From HR10 sp964615335 (GTDB lineage: Bacteria > Acidobacteriota > Blastocatellia > HR10): DNA of 64,000 nucleotides. Both the position numbers and the translations under genes were made by a program. A model generated the notes under the pieces. It had not been told where the DNA came from. It saw only the letters and a program-made list of their open reading frames with translations, and ran no database searches. The stretch is taken from the NCBI GenBank assembly GCA_964615335.1, contig CAZTMT010000002.1:124001-188000 (forward strand), read 5' to 3'. This document shows, one piece after another, positions 27,372 to 35,905 of this stretch (within the stretch, counting starts at the first letter, position 1; each line of letters begins with the position of its first letter).

Positions 27372-30300
27372 ATGCGGAAGTCGCTGCGAAGGATCCTTCG
27401 CCTTTCCCTGGCCCCTCTCCTCTTTCTGGAAGCGATCTCGGTCTTCTCTTTGCCCGCCGGGACTCCGCTTCAGGAGCCGAAATCGGAAGAGAAGAAAAAA
27501 GAGGAAGAGCTTCCCCTCAAGCCGACCGAGAAGATCGAGTTCACGACCGACGAGGGAACATGGATGTCGCTCGACGTCTCTCCTGACGGACAAACGATCG
27601 TCTTCGATCTTCTGGGCGACATCTACATGGTGCCCATCATCGGGGGAGAGGCTCGGCGAATTCTCGGAGAGATGTCGTTTGAGAGCCAGCCCAAATTCTC
27701 CCCGGATGGGACGAAGATCGTTTTCCTGAGCGACCGCAGCGGGGCGGAGAACGTGTGGATCGCCCGGACCGATGGATCCGATCCCCGGCCGGTGACCAAA
27801 GGGCGGAACCAGATGTTCGCGTCGCCCACCTGGACTCCCGATGGCCAGTACATCATCGTCTCCCGTTCCAGCGATCCGATCGGGACATTTTCGCTGTGGA
27901 TGTACCATGTGGAGGGAGGGACGGGGGTCCAGATTGGGCCGCCCGATCCCCCTCTGCCCGAGCCGGGATCCCAAGAGCCCGCCCGACCGCGCCAGAATAA
28001 ATTGGGCGCCGTCGTCTCGCCCGATGGACGATACATCTACTACGCCGTGCGCACCGGAGCATTCACCTATAATACCATGTTCCCCATCTGGCAGATCGTC
28101 CGCTTCGATCGGGAGACCGGGGAGACAACGACTCTCACCAACGCTCAAGGAAGTGCCATGCGACCGGTCCTTTCCCCGGACGGCAAGAAGCTCGTCTACG
28201 CCACGCGCCATGAGACCGGGACCGGCTTGCGCGTGCGCGATCTGGAAACGGGCGAGGAGCGCTGGCTCATCTACCCGGTCACGCGCGACGATCAGGAATC
28301 CCGGGCGACGCGCGACACGATGCCCGGTTATGCCTTTCTGCCCGACGGGCGGGCGCTCGTCGTCCCGATCGAAGGGAAGATCTGGCGCGTTGATTTCGAG
28401 ACCGGGCAGCGCACGCTCATTCCCTTCCAGGCCCGAGTCGAAGCGGAGATCGGGCCGCGCATCTATTTTCCATCTCGCGTGGACGACAGCCCCATGGTGC
28501 GCGCGCGTCTCATCCGCTGGCCCGTTCTCTCTCCCGATGGCCGACGCCTGGCCTTCAGCGCGTTCAACAAAATCTGGATCATGGAATGGCCTTCGGGAAC
28601 GCCGCGGCGGCTGACGAATTCCTCCGTGGGTGAATTCATGCCCACCTGGTCTCCGGATGGCCGCTACATCGCCTATGTGACCTGGTCCCCACAGGGGGGG
28701 CATATCTTTCGCGCCGCGGCCGACGGAAGCTCGCCTCCGGAGCCTCTGACGCGACGTCCCGCTTACTATTCCTCGCCGGTCTACTCGCCCGACGGGTCCA
28801 GGATCATCTTCCTTTCGGGCCCGACACATCAACAACTCTACGCCGATCTCCATGCGGCCAGATCTCATCGCGGGGATCTTCTGCCGGAAGAGGAGGCCAT
28901 CGCTGAGGTCAGCGGGATTGCTCCCGCGATTGGGTTAGACCTCCGCTGGATTCCCGCCGAGGGAGGAGACTCCACGCTCATTGGTCCGGCTCAGGACGGA
29001 CGCTCGCCGCACTTCGGCCGCGAGCCGGATCGCATTTATCTGACGACGGCGCGCGGGCTGGTCTCGCTCCGACTGGATGGCCTGGATCGGCGCACGCACT
29101 TCCGCGTCCGCGGCTCGGCCCCAGGTCCCTTCCCTCCCGATGCCGAAGAGATCCGAATCTCCCCGGACGGAGAGCGCGCCCTGGTGAGCTTGCAAAATAA
29201 ACTCTACGTGGTCTCCGTCCCCAAAGCCGGTCGGGAAACGATCACCATCACGATCACGCCCAACGGGCAATCAGCCGTGCCGGTCAAGCGAATCTCCCTC
29301 GAAGGAGGAGATTATCTCAACTGGCTCCCGGATGGGAAGACGGTGACATGGTCCTGGGGAGCGAAATTTTACCGGCAAGATCTCAGGGCCGAGAAACCGG
29401 AGTCGGCCGATGTGGTCGTCGAAGTCCCACGGGCGCGACCAACAGGGACGATCGTTCTGAGCGGCGCTCGGCTCATCACGATGCGAGGGGATGAGGTCAT
29501 CGAACGGGGAGACATCGTCATCACAGGCAACCGCATCGCTGCGATCGGGCCCAAAGACAAAGTGCCCATTCCGGCCGGAGCTCGCGTCCTGGACGTGAGC
29601 GGCAAGACGATCATCCCCGGATTCGTGGACGTTCACGCTCACATGTGGCCACCTCGCGGCGTGCATCAGACGCAAGTCTGGCAATATCTGGCCAATCTCG
29701 CCTACGGCGTCACCACCACGCGCGATCCGCAAAGCGGCACGACCGACGTCTTCGCCTACGCCGACCTGGTCGAAGCCGGAGAGATCCTCGGACCGCGCAT
29801 CTTCTCGACCGGACCCGGCGTCTTCTCCCGCTCCGGGCTGGATGACCTGGAAGCCACCCGCGCGTTCCTCAAAAGGTACAAAGAAGCCTATCAGACCAAC
29901 ACGCTGAAACAGTATGTGGCCGGAGACCGCATCGTACGCCAATGGGTCGCGATAGCCTGCCGAGAGTTGGGGATCACGCCGACGACCGAAGGAGCGCTCG
30001 ACATGAAGCTCGATCTCACGCAGATCGCCGATGGCTTCTCCGGGCAGGAGCACGCGTTCCCGCTCCAACCCCTCTACAAAGATGTCATCGAACTCGTCGC
30101 CCGGACGAAGACGTTCTACACGCCGACGATCCTGGTGGCCTACGGAGCCCCGTGGACGGAGAACTACTACTTCCAATCGGAGGATGTACACGGGAATGCG
30201 AAACTGCGCCGCTTCATCCCCCACGAGCTGCTCGATACCATGGTCCGACGCCGGCGGCAGTGGTTCCTGACCGAGGAGTATGGCCATGTGGGGATCGCGC

Positions 30301-30695
30301 GCGCCTGCGCGGCGATCGTCCGAGCCGGCGGTCGCGTGTGCCTGGGAAGCCACGGGCAACTTCAGGGTCTTGGCGCTCACTGGGAGTTGTGGAGCATCGC
30401 CTCGGGCGGGATGTCACCGCATGAAGCCCTGAAGGTCGCGACTCTTTTTGGCGCGGAAGCGATCGGACTGCAGCAGGACATCGGATCGCTGGAGGTCGGC
30501 AAGCTCGCCGACCTCATCGTGCTCGACAAAAACCCTCTGGTGGATATTCGTCACACCGTGAGCATTCGCTATGTCATGAAGAACGGCTTCCTCTTTGAAG
30601 GCGATACGCTGGATCAGATCTGGCCCGTTCCTCGGAAGCTGGAGAAACAGTACTGGTGGGACACCGACCCTCCCGCCGCTTCCTCGAAGCCGTGA
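27372..30695 (+). CDS. Exported TolB-propeller/amidohydrolase fusion protein
   Basis: 1107 aa. A signal peptide spans about residues 1-28 and is followed by a Lys/Glu-rich linker. Repeated PD40/WD40-like units occupy about residues 60-680, each with a variant of LSPDG or FSPDGTKIVF. A complete amidohydrolase domain starts near residue 690, with FVDVHAHMWPP as the first metal motif and late GSHGQLQGLGAHWELW and KLADLIVLDKNPL. The propeller may bind and deliver peptides while the C-terminal domain hydrolyses them; related acidobacterial and Bacteroidota proteins are annotated only by domain. The ATG has AAAGGAGGA upstream. The substrate is unknown. Confidence 0.9.
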   Translation: MRKSLRRILRLSLAPLLFLEAISVFSLPAGTPLQEPKSEEKKKEEELPLKPTEKIEFTTDEGTWMSLDVSPDGQTIVFDLLGDIYMVPIIGGEARRILGEMSFESQPKFSPDGTKIVFLSDRSGAENVWIARTDGSDPRPVTKGRNQMFASPTWTPDGQYIIVSRSSDPIGTFSLWMYHVEGGTGVQIGPPDPPLPEPGSQEPARPRQNKLGAVVSPDGRYIYYAVRTGAFTYNTMFPIWQIVRFDRETGETTTLTNAQGSAMRPVLSPDGKKLVYATRHETGTGLRVRDLETGEERWLIYPVTRDDQESRATRDTMPGYAFLPDGRALVVPIEGKIWRVDFETGQRTLIPFQARVEAEIGPRIYFPSRVDDSPMVRARLIRWPVLSPDGRRLAFSAFNKIWIMEWPSGTPRRLTNSSVGEFMPTWSPDGRYIAYVTWSPQGGHIFRAAADGSSPPEPLTRRPAYYSSPVYSPDGSRIIFLSGPTHQQLYADLHAARSHRGDLLPEEEAIAEVSGIAPAIGLDLRWIPAEGGDSTLIGPAQDGRSPHFGREPDRIYLTTARGLVSLRLDGLDRRTHFRVRGSAPGPFPPDAEEIRISPDGERALVSLQNKLYVVSVPKAGRETITITITPNGQSAVPVKRISLEGGDYLNWLPDGKTVTWSWGAKFYRQDLRAEKPESADVVVEVPRARPTGTIVLSGARLITMRGDEVIERGDIVITGNRIAAIGPKDKVPIPAGARVLDVSGKTIIPGFVDVHAHMWPPRGVHQTQVWQYLANLAYGVTTTRDPQSGTTDVFAYADLVEAGEILGPRIFSTGPGVFSRSGLDDLEATRAFLKRYKEAYQTNTLKQYVAGDRIVRQWVAIACRELGITPTTEGALDMKLDLTQIADGFSGQEHAFPLQPLYKDVIELVARTKTFYTPTILVAYGAPWTENYYFQSEDVHGNAKLRRFIPHELLDTMVRRRRQWFLTEEYGHVGIARACAAIVRAGGRVCLGSHGQLQGLGAHWELWSIASGGMSPHEALKVATLFGAEAIGLQQDIGSLEVGKLADLIVLDKNPLVDIRHTVSIRYVMKNGFLFEGDTLDQIWPVPRKLEKQYWWDTDPPAASSKP

Positions 30696-30712
30696 ACGAA
30701 CTCGCGCGATGA

Positions 30713-30744
30713 GGGGATCGGGCGAACTCCCGAGCCCGATCCCC
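30713..30744. terminator. Strong hairpin between convergent genes
   Basis: GGGGATCGGGC and GCCCGATCCCC form a perfect 11-bp stem around a 10-nt loop, in the 106-bp gap between the propeller-amidohydrolase and murA 3' ends. It lacks an adjacent U-run on either strand, so it may act as a bidirectional stabiliser or a U-poor terminator. Confidence 0.45.
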
Positions 30745-30801
30745 CGCGGGGCGAAAACCCTTTTGCAGTCGCGTCCGGAAAGGCGCTCACGGCGCCCCCC
30801 T

Positions 30802-32130
30802 TCATAGCTCTTCTCTTTCGATCTCCGCTCCCAGAGAACGCAGCGCCAGATCGAGCTGACCGTACCCTCGCTCCAGATGCTCGATGCCTTCGACCACGCT
30901 CTCCCCGCGCGCCGCCAGAGCGGCCAGAACGAGCGCAGCCCCTCCCCGAATGTCGGCCGCTCGAACCGAAGCGGCGCGCAGCGGCGTCGGACCGAAGATC
31001 CGAATGGCGTGGAAGAACTCCGGGCGATCGTCCTCGAGGTTGAAGTTGTACACGGCGTCGGGATCTTCGACCTCGGGATTGAAGAATTCGATCTGCGCGC
31101 CCATGCGCTGCAACTCTCGCACGTAATGGAAACGATCCTCGAAGACGGTCTCATGGATGACGCTCACCCCCTGAGCCTGCGTGAGCACGGGAGCGATGAG
31201 CGGCTGCCAATCGGTCATGAATCCCGGATGCGGCGCCGTCCGGATGACCGTCGGGCGCAGTGGACCGCGATGCCAGACGCGCCACGTCGTCCCGAGGCAC
31301 GCCGACCCGGCTCCGATTTCGTCCAGGACGGCGGCGAAGGCGTGTACGTCCGGCATCCGCACGCCTTCGATCGCGATCTCCCCTTGCGTCACCAGGGCCG
31401 CGCAGGCGAACGTGACGGCTTCGTTTCGATCCGGCATCACCCGATGACGCGCGCCGCGCAACCGCGGAACTCCGGAGATGAGAATGGTTCTGGCGTCCAC
31501 GCGCCGGATGCGCGCTCCCATCGCGTTGAGGAAGACGATGAGGTCATCCACCTCAGGTTCTTGCGCCGCATTCTCCAGGACGGTCTCCCCCTCGGCGCGC
31601 GCGGCGGCCAGAAGCATCGCCTCAGTCCCTGTGTGCGTGTTCTTCGGAAAGCGATAGCGCGTTCCCCGAAGTCGCTCGGCGCGCACATGGAGATGATTCG
31701 GCTGCTGCTCCACCTCCGCGCCCAGGGCCACGATTCCGGCCAGAAGACGATCCAGAGGACGGCGCCCGATCCGGTCTCCTCCGGGCAAAGGAACCGTCGC
31801 TTCACCGAAGCGCACAAGCAGCGGAATCATCAGCAAGGGCGAAGCGCGCGTCCGTGCCACGGGACAGGCCTCCACGCACGAACTCCGGAGAGGGCGCGGA
31901 TCGAGGACCCACGTCGTGAGATCGAGGCGCTCCACGCTCCCCCCCAGAGACTCAATGGTCTGCGCGACCAGACGCACATCCTCGACCTCGGGGACATTCT
32001 CCAGGACGCTGGGCTCATCGGCCAAAAGCGCGGCGATCATCGCCTTGAAGGCGGTGTTCTTCGCTCCGCCAACGGGGATGCGCCCCACAAGCGGCCGCCC
32101 ACCTCGAATTCTCCATCTCACCGATCCCAT
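30802..32130 (-). CDS. murA: UDP-N-acetylglucosamine 1-carboxyvinyltransferase, Asp-type
   Basis: 442 aa. It transfers enolpyruvate from PEP to UDP-GlcNAc, the first committed step of peptidoglycan synthesis. The Lys-Asn pair is at residues 24-25 (GGAKNTAF), the general-base Asp is in FMTDWQP, and ADIRGGAAL keeps the C-terminal Arg. The active-site loop reads LPGGDRIGRRP, so Asp119 stands where E. coli has Cys115, the target of fosfomycin. The THTGTEAML and PDRNEAVTF segments differ from proteobacterial MurA. The ATG lies inside the last codons of murB (13-bp overlap), so translation is probably coupled. Confidence 0.9.
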   Translation of the reverse strand: MGSVRWRIRGGRPLVGRIPVGGAKNTAFKAMIAALLADEPSVLENVPEVEDVRLVAQTIESLGGSVERLDLTTWVLDPRPLRSSCVEACPVARTRASPLLMIPLLVRFGEATVPLPGGDRIGRRPLDRLLAGIVALGAEVEQQPNHLHVRAERLRGTRYRFPKNTHTGTEAMLLAAARAEGETVLENAAQEPEVDDLIVFLNAMGARIRRVDARTILISGVPRLRGARHRVMPDRNEAVTFACAALVTQGEIAIEGVRMPDVHAFAAVLDEIGAGSACLGTTWRVWHRGPLRPTVIRTAPHPGFMTDWQPLIAPVLTQAQGVSVIHETVFEDRFHYVRELQRMGAQIEFFNPEVEDPDAVYNFNLEDDRPEFFHAIRIFGPTPLRAASVRAADIRGGAALVLAALAARGESVVEGIEHLERGYGQLDLALRSLGAEIEREEL

Positions 32131-33041
32131 AAGCCCACGTATTGGATTTCCTCTTCCAGCAGGATGCCGAACCGCTCCCGGACGGCCGCCTTCGCCCGTT
32201 CGATCACCGCACGAATGTCACGCGCCGTCGCTCCGCCCACGTTGAGGATGAAGTTGGCGTGCTGCTCGGAGATCTTCGCTCCGCCGACACGGTACCCTTT
32301 CAATCCACACGCCTCAATGAGACGTCCTGCGTAGTCACCGGGCGGATTCTTGAAGACGGAACCCGTGCTCGGTCCCGAGGGCTGATGCCGTCGCGCGTCG
32401 AGCATCTCCCGCATCGTCGCTTCGATGCGGGAGCGATCCGCTCGGTACCCCTTCAGTCGCGCACCGAGCACGATCTCGCCGGTCCGCTGAAATCGGCTCC
32501 GGCGATAGCCGAATTCAAGCGCCTCCGACGGCCATGTGCGCACGTGACCGCACTCATCTATCCCTTCGACTTCAAGGACGCGCTCACTGATCCACTGCTC
32601 GCGGGTCCCCGCATTCCCGACGATCGCCCCGCCGAGCGTTCCGGGAATGCCGACGAGGAACTCGAAGCCTCCGATTTCGGCCTCGCAGGCACGCCGCGCC
32701 AGCGCAACGAGATTGGTCCCCGAATCGGCGTGAATCTCCTCTCCGCGAACCTCCACATTCTCGGCGCGATTCAGGATGACGAGTCCCGGGACGCCGGCAT
32801 CGGAGACCAGAACGTTGGCTCCGTATCCAAGGATCGTCACCGGAACATGTGCCTGGCGGGCCAGACGGACAGCCTCGATCACCTCCTCTCGTGTGCGGGC
32901 GATGAAGAACCACTCGGCCGGTCCCCCCACGCGCCAATTGACATAGGGAGCCAATCGTTCGCGATGGCGCAGCCGTCCCGGCCCTAACCGGGCTTCCAGA
33001 GTGCGCACGAAATCCGTGGCCGCTGCGATGTCCGGCTCCAT
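32118..33041 (-). CDS. murB: UDP-N-acetylenolpyruvoylglucosamine reductase
   Basis: 307 aa. It reduces the MurA product to UDP-MurNAc with NADPH and FAD. FAD-binding marks are NWRVGGPAEWF, LGYGANVLVSD and FLVGIPGTLGGAIVGNAGTR; the catalytic Ser is in STGSVFKNPPGDYAG. The Gly-Ser-Val-Phe form and length fit type II MurB. GAGGGAAG precedes the ATG. It lies 86 bp after dapD and overlaps murA, joining the wall-sugar pathway to DAP synthesis. Confidence 0.95.
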   Translation of the reverse strand: MEPDIAAATDFVRTLEARLGPGRLRHRERLAPYVNWRVGGPAEWFFIARTREEVIEAVRLARQAHVPVTILGYGANVLVSDAGVPGLVILNRAENVEVRGEEIHADSGTNLVALARRACEAEIGGFEFLVGIPGTLGGAIVGNAGTREQWISERVLEVEGIDECGHVRTWPSEALEFGYRRSRFQRTGEIVLGARLKGYRADRSRIEATMREMLDARRHQPSGPSTGSVFKNPPGDYAGRLIEACGLKGYRVGGAKISEQHANFILNVGGATARDIRAVIERAKAAVRERFGILLEEEIQYVGLWDR

Positions 33042-33127
33042 CTTCCCTCGCGATCAGAATGCGGGCATCCCTTCGGCTTGATGGGATTCCGCCGGGATCC
33101 CCACGCGCGGGATGCCTCTGAAGTGCC

Positions 33128-33976
33128 TCAGCTCATGCGAAGGATCTCCTCCAGAGCCGTTCGTGCGTCCGTCCGCTCATCGCGATATTTCACGATGATC
33201 GGCGTCGAGAGCGAAAGCCCATGCGCGCGCGCGAAGTCCCCGGGAATTGGCCGCGTTCCCGGAACGACGACAGCTCCTTCCGGAATGACCAGAGGCTCCT
33301 CGGCTGTCCCACGATACACCGTCTCGCGCACAATATCGTAAACGGGCGTCGAGCGCGTGAGGATCACTCCTGCGCCCAAGACGGCTCGTCGCTGCACGAT
33401 GGTCCCTTCGAAGACGCCGCACTGACTCCCGACGAGCACTTCGTCTTCGATAATGACAGGCCAGGCTCCAGGCGGCTCCAGCACACCCCCGATCTGCGCT
33501 CCGGCGCTCAGGTGGACGCGCCGGCCAATTTGCGCGCAGGAGCCGACCAGGACATGGGAATCCACCATCGCGCCTTCGTCCACATAGGCCCCCACGTTGA
33601 TGTAGGAGGGAGGCATGATGACCACGCCCGAAGCGATATAGGCGCCGTCGCGAATCGCCGTCCCTCCCGGCACGACGCGAATTCCCCGCCGCGCTCCCTC
33701 AAGCTCCTTCAGCGGATACGTCTCCTTGTCCGAAAATCGGAAGATTCCGCCGATCTCGTATTCGGTCAACTCCCCGATGCGGAATCCCAGCAGAATCCCC
33801 TTCTTCACCCAGGCGTGGACGATCCAGCGTCCCTGACGTGGTTCGGCCGCCCGAATCCGCCCTTCGTTGAGCTGCCGCTTGAACTCCTCGAAGATCGGGC
33901 GGCCGTCCCGCCGCGCTTCTTCCAGAGGCGCTTCGAAGAGGCGTTCGATCTCAGCTCTCAGCTGCGACCGCTCCAT
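33128..33976 (-). CDS. dapD: Tetrahydrodipicolinate N-succinyltransferase
   Basis: 282 aa. It succinylates tetrahydrodipicolinate in the succinylase branch of lysine/DAP synthesis. The N-terminal helical domain is followed by a left-handed beta-helix of hexapeptide repeats (IRDGAYIASGVVIMPPSYIN, VGSCAQIGRRVHLSAGAQIG), the VGSQCGVFEG turn and a C-terminal IVKYRDERTD tail. It overlaps the end of dapA by 26 bp. Its presence implies distant dapC and dapE homologues. Confidence 0.95.
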   Translation of the reverse strand: MERSQLRAEIERLFEAPLEEARRDGRPIFEEFKRQLNEGRIRAAEPRQGRWIVHAWVKKGILLGFRIGELTEYEIGGIFRFSDKETYPLKELEGARRGIRVVPGGTAIRDGAYIASGVVIMPPSYINVGAYVDEGAMVDSHVLVGSCAQIGRRVHLSAGAQIGGVLEPPGAWPVIIEDEVLVGSQCGVFEGTIVQRRAVLGAGVILTRSTPVYDIVRETVYRGTAEEPLVIPEGAVVVPGTRPIPGDFARAHGLSLSTPIIVKYRDERTDARTALEEILRMS

Positions 33977-34880
33977 GCACCACCTCGCTCGGAATCAGAT
34001 GCAGATCCGCAAGGATTCGCCTCAGCCGCTCGCGCGTCTCGGCGCGAGGCGGAACGAGCGGCAGGCGATAATTTTCCTCGATCAATCCCATCATCGCCAA
34101 GGCCGCCTTGACGGGGATGGGATTCGTCTCCAGGAAATTTCCGCGCATGAGCGGTAACAGCCGAAAGTGCAGCGCGCGCGCCCGCTCGAAATCCCCCTCC
34201 AGCGCCGCCGCGACCAGCTCCCGCATCTCCCGCGGCGTCTCGTTGGCGATGACGGAGATCACTCCATCCCCCCCAAGTGCCAGAATGGGTAACGTCCACG
34301 CATCGTCTCCGGAGAGAACCAGAAACCCCTGCGGACGAACGCGCAGAAGTTCCATGATCTGCTCCAGATTCCCCGAGGCCTCTTTGATTCCGATGATGTT
34401 CGGAATCTCGGCCAGACGCAGGACGGTTCCCACATCCAGGTTGCATCCGGTCCGGCTCGGCACATTGTACAGGATCACGGGAAGGCGCACGGCCTCGGCG
34501 ATCGCGCGGAAATGCTGATAGAGTCCCTCCGGCGTCGGCCGATTGTAATAGGGAGTGACCGAGAGAAGCGCGTCCGCTCCGGCGGCTTCGGCCTCCTGGG
34601 CCAGCGCGACGGCTTCTTCGGTCGAATTGGTTCCCGCTCCGGCGATCACGGGTACGCGCCCGCGCACCCGCTCGACGACGCGACGAATGATCTGGCGCTG
34701 CTCGTCCGGATGCACTGTGGCGCTCTCGCCGGTCGTCCCGCAAGGGACGATCCCATCCGTTCCCGCCGCGAGCTGAAAGTCCACAAGCGCATCCAATCGT
34801 TCGTAGTCCACCTGCCCATCGCGTCGAAAAGGCGTGACCAGGGCCACGAAGCATCCTCGAAATCGGCTCACTCCATTCAT
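33951..34880 (-). CDS. dapA: 4-hydroxy-tetrahydrodipicolinate synthase
   Basis: 309 aa. It condenses pyruvate and aspartate semialdehyde. The TIM-barrel marks are all present: VALVTPF, the GTTGESATV loop, the Tyr in SVTPYYNRPTPEG, the Schiff-base Lys in IIGIKEASGN and the GGDGVISV turn. Its start codon overlaps the dapB stop as ATGA, which argues for translational coupling. Confidence 0.96.
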   Translation of the reverse strand: MNGVSRFRGCFVALVTPFRRDGQVDYERLDALVDFQLAAGTDGIVPCGTTGESATVHPDEQRQIIRRVVERVRGRVPVIAGAGTNSTEEAVALAQEAEAAGADALLSVTPYYNRPTPEGLYQHFRAIAEAVRLPVILYNVPSRTGCNLDVGTVLRLAEIPNIIGIKEASGNLEQIMELLRVRPQGFLVLSGDDAWTLPILALGGDGVISVIANETPREMRELVAAALEGDFERARALHFRLLPLMRGNFLETNPIPVKAALAMMGLIEENYRLPLVPPRAETRERLRRILADLHLIPSEVVHGAVAAES

Positions 34881-35629
34881 AGGCCTCCTCCTTGAAGAAA
34901 GTGATCTAAGACCTCCTCGAACGAAAAGAATCCCCGATGTTGCTGGGCGAAGCGAGCGGCCCAGAGGGCTCCCACGGCGAACGCCCGCCGATGGCGAACC
35001 GTATGCGTGATCTCCAGCGTCTCAAACGGCGCGTCGAATCCCACGCGATGCATCCCCGGCTGGGCTCCGGCGCGAATCGAAGCGACGCTGATCCCCTCCG
35101 GGGGAATACGCCCCTCAAGCTGCGTGACCAGATGCGTCTTCCTCTCCAGATGCTCAAGCAAAATCTCTCCCAGCCGGAGCGCCGTGCCGCTCGGGTGATC
35201 GGCCTTCCGCCGATGATGCCATTCGAGGACGTAGGGATCGAAGTCGGCCAGGTTCCGAAACAGACGCGCCCCATAAGCCACCAAGCGGAAAAGCAGGTTG
35301 ACTCCCACGCAGAAGTTCGGCCCGTAGACGAATCCGATTCCCGCGCGCTCGACCAGGGAGCGGACGTCTTCCAGGTGAGCGTACCATCCCGTCGTGCCGA
35401 CGACCATCGGCTTGCCCGCCGCGGCCACCCGAGAGATGTTCGTCATGACCGCATCCGGTCGGGAGAAATCCACGCACACATCCACGTCGCGCAAGGCCTC
35501 CGGGGTCAATCCCTGCCCTTCCGGATTCGTCCGCGACGTGAAAACGGGTCCGACCTCAATCCCGGCTTCCCGAGCGGCTCGCTCGACCTCTTGTCCCATC
35601 TGACCGTATCCGATGAGCGCAATTCGCAT
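34877..35629 (-). CDS. dapB: 4-hydroxy-tetrahydrodipicolinate reductase
   Basis: 250 aa. It reduces the DapA product with NAD(P)H. The N-terminal IALIGYGQMGQEVERAA is the nucleotide-binding turn, VDFSRPDAV and VVGTTGW follow, and EWHHRRKADHPSGTAL is the catalytic His/Lys region. The ATG at 35629 is chosen because GGAGGGACG lies upstream and the Rossmann turn begins at once; the open frame extends back into the leader RNA. It is the first gene of the dapBAD-murBA unit, 19 bp after an intrinsic terminator. Confidence 0.95.
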   Translation of the reverse strand: MRIALIGYGQMGQEVERAAREAGIEVGPVFTSRTNPEGQGLTPEALRDVDVCVDFSRPDAVMTNISRVAAAGKPMVVGTTGWYAHLEDVRSLVERAGIGFVYGPNFCVGVNLLFRLVAYGARLFRNLADFDPYVLEWHHRRKADHPSGTALRLGEILLEHLERKTHLVTQLEGRIPPEGISVASIRAGAQPGMHRVGFDAPFETLEITHTVRHRRAFAVGALWAARFAQQHRGFFSFEEVLDHFLQGGGL

Positions 35630-35648
35630 CGTCCCTCCCTCCACAAAT

Positions 35649-35681
35649 AAAAAACCCCTCGAAACCGAGGGTTTCGAGGGG
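35649..35681 (-). terminator. Intrinsic terminator just before dapB
   Basis: A perfect 12-bp stem (CCCCTCGAAACC with GGTTTCGAGGGG, 3-nt loop) is followed by six U residues on the minus strand. It ends only about 20 nt before the dapB start codon, so it would block the whole dap-mur unit unless bypassed: an attenuator position. Confidence 0.9.
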
Positions 35682-35850
35682 CCCGATCCCACGCCCGCCT
35701 GAGCGGAGCTACTGTGCTCCCTCAGGCAGAGGAGGATCGAGCCCCTGGCGCTTGAAACGCTTTATAGCGTTCATGGGGTGGAGGAGACACACGCCTTGCT
35801 GCATCCGGACCGCTGGTCCTTTTGCAATGGACACTATCCTCATCATCAGG
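35649..35850 (-). ncRNA. Structured ~200-nt leader or small RNA upstream of dapB
   Basis: The RNA begins after the promoter at 35857-35885 and ends at the terminator. Several stems are visible: a GGACC-AGC-GGTCC hairpin, an AACGC/GCGTT hairpin and a long GCCTGAG.../...CTCAGGC stem. The latter is enclosed by a 12-bp helix of 35734-35745 with 35678-35689 (one G-U pair). That helix uses the same four C residues as the terminator stem, so the two cannot form together. This is the layout of a riboswitch or attenuator. It does not show the lysine-riboswitch core, and a stand-alone RNA is also possible. Confidence 0.65.
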
Positions 35851-35856
35851 CAGGTT

Positions 35857-35885
35857 AGAGTATCACATCTTCTGCCATTCGTCAA
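35857..35885 (-). promoter_or_regulatory. Promoter of the dapB leader
   Basis: On the minus strand TTGACG and TACTCT are spaced by exactly 17 bp. The start of transcription near 35850 gives a ~220-nt untranslated leader before dapB. Confidence 0.65.
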
Positions 35886-35905
35886 CCGCTTTCTTCGCCA
35901 GCGTT

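Noticed and set aside
35770..35830. Resemblance of GGTCCGGA...GCAGCAAGG on the minus strand to the SRP RNA tip
   Set aside because: The GGAA-loop helix and the AGGNAGCAGC segment are missing, and GGTCC pairs better with the GGACC just before it.
35649..35850. Lysine riboswitch before dapB
   Set aside because: The position is right, but the conserved lysine-box core sequences and five-way junction could not be found.
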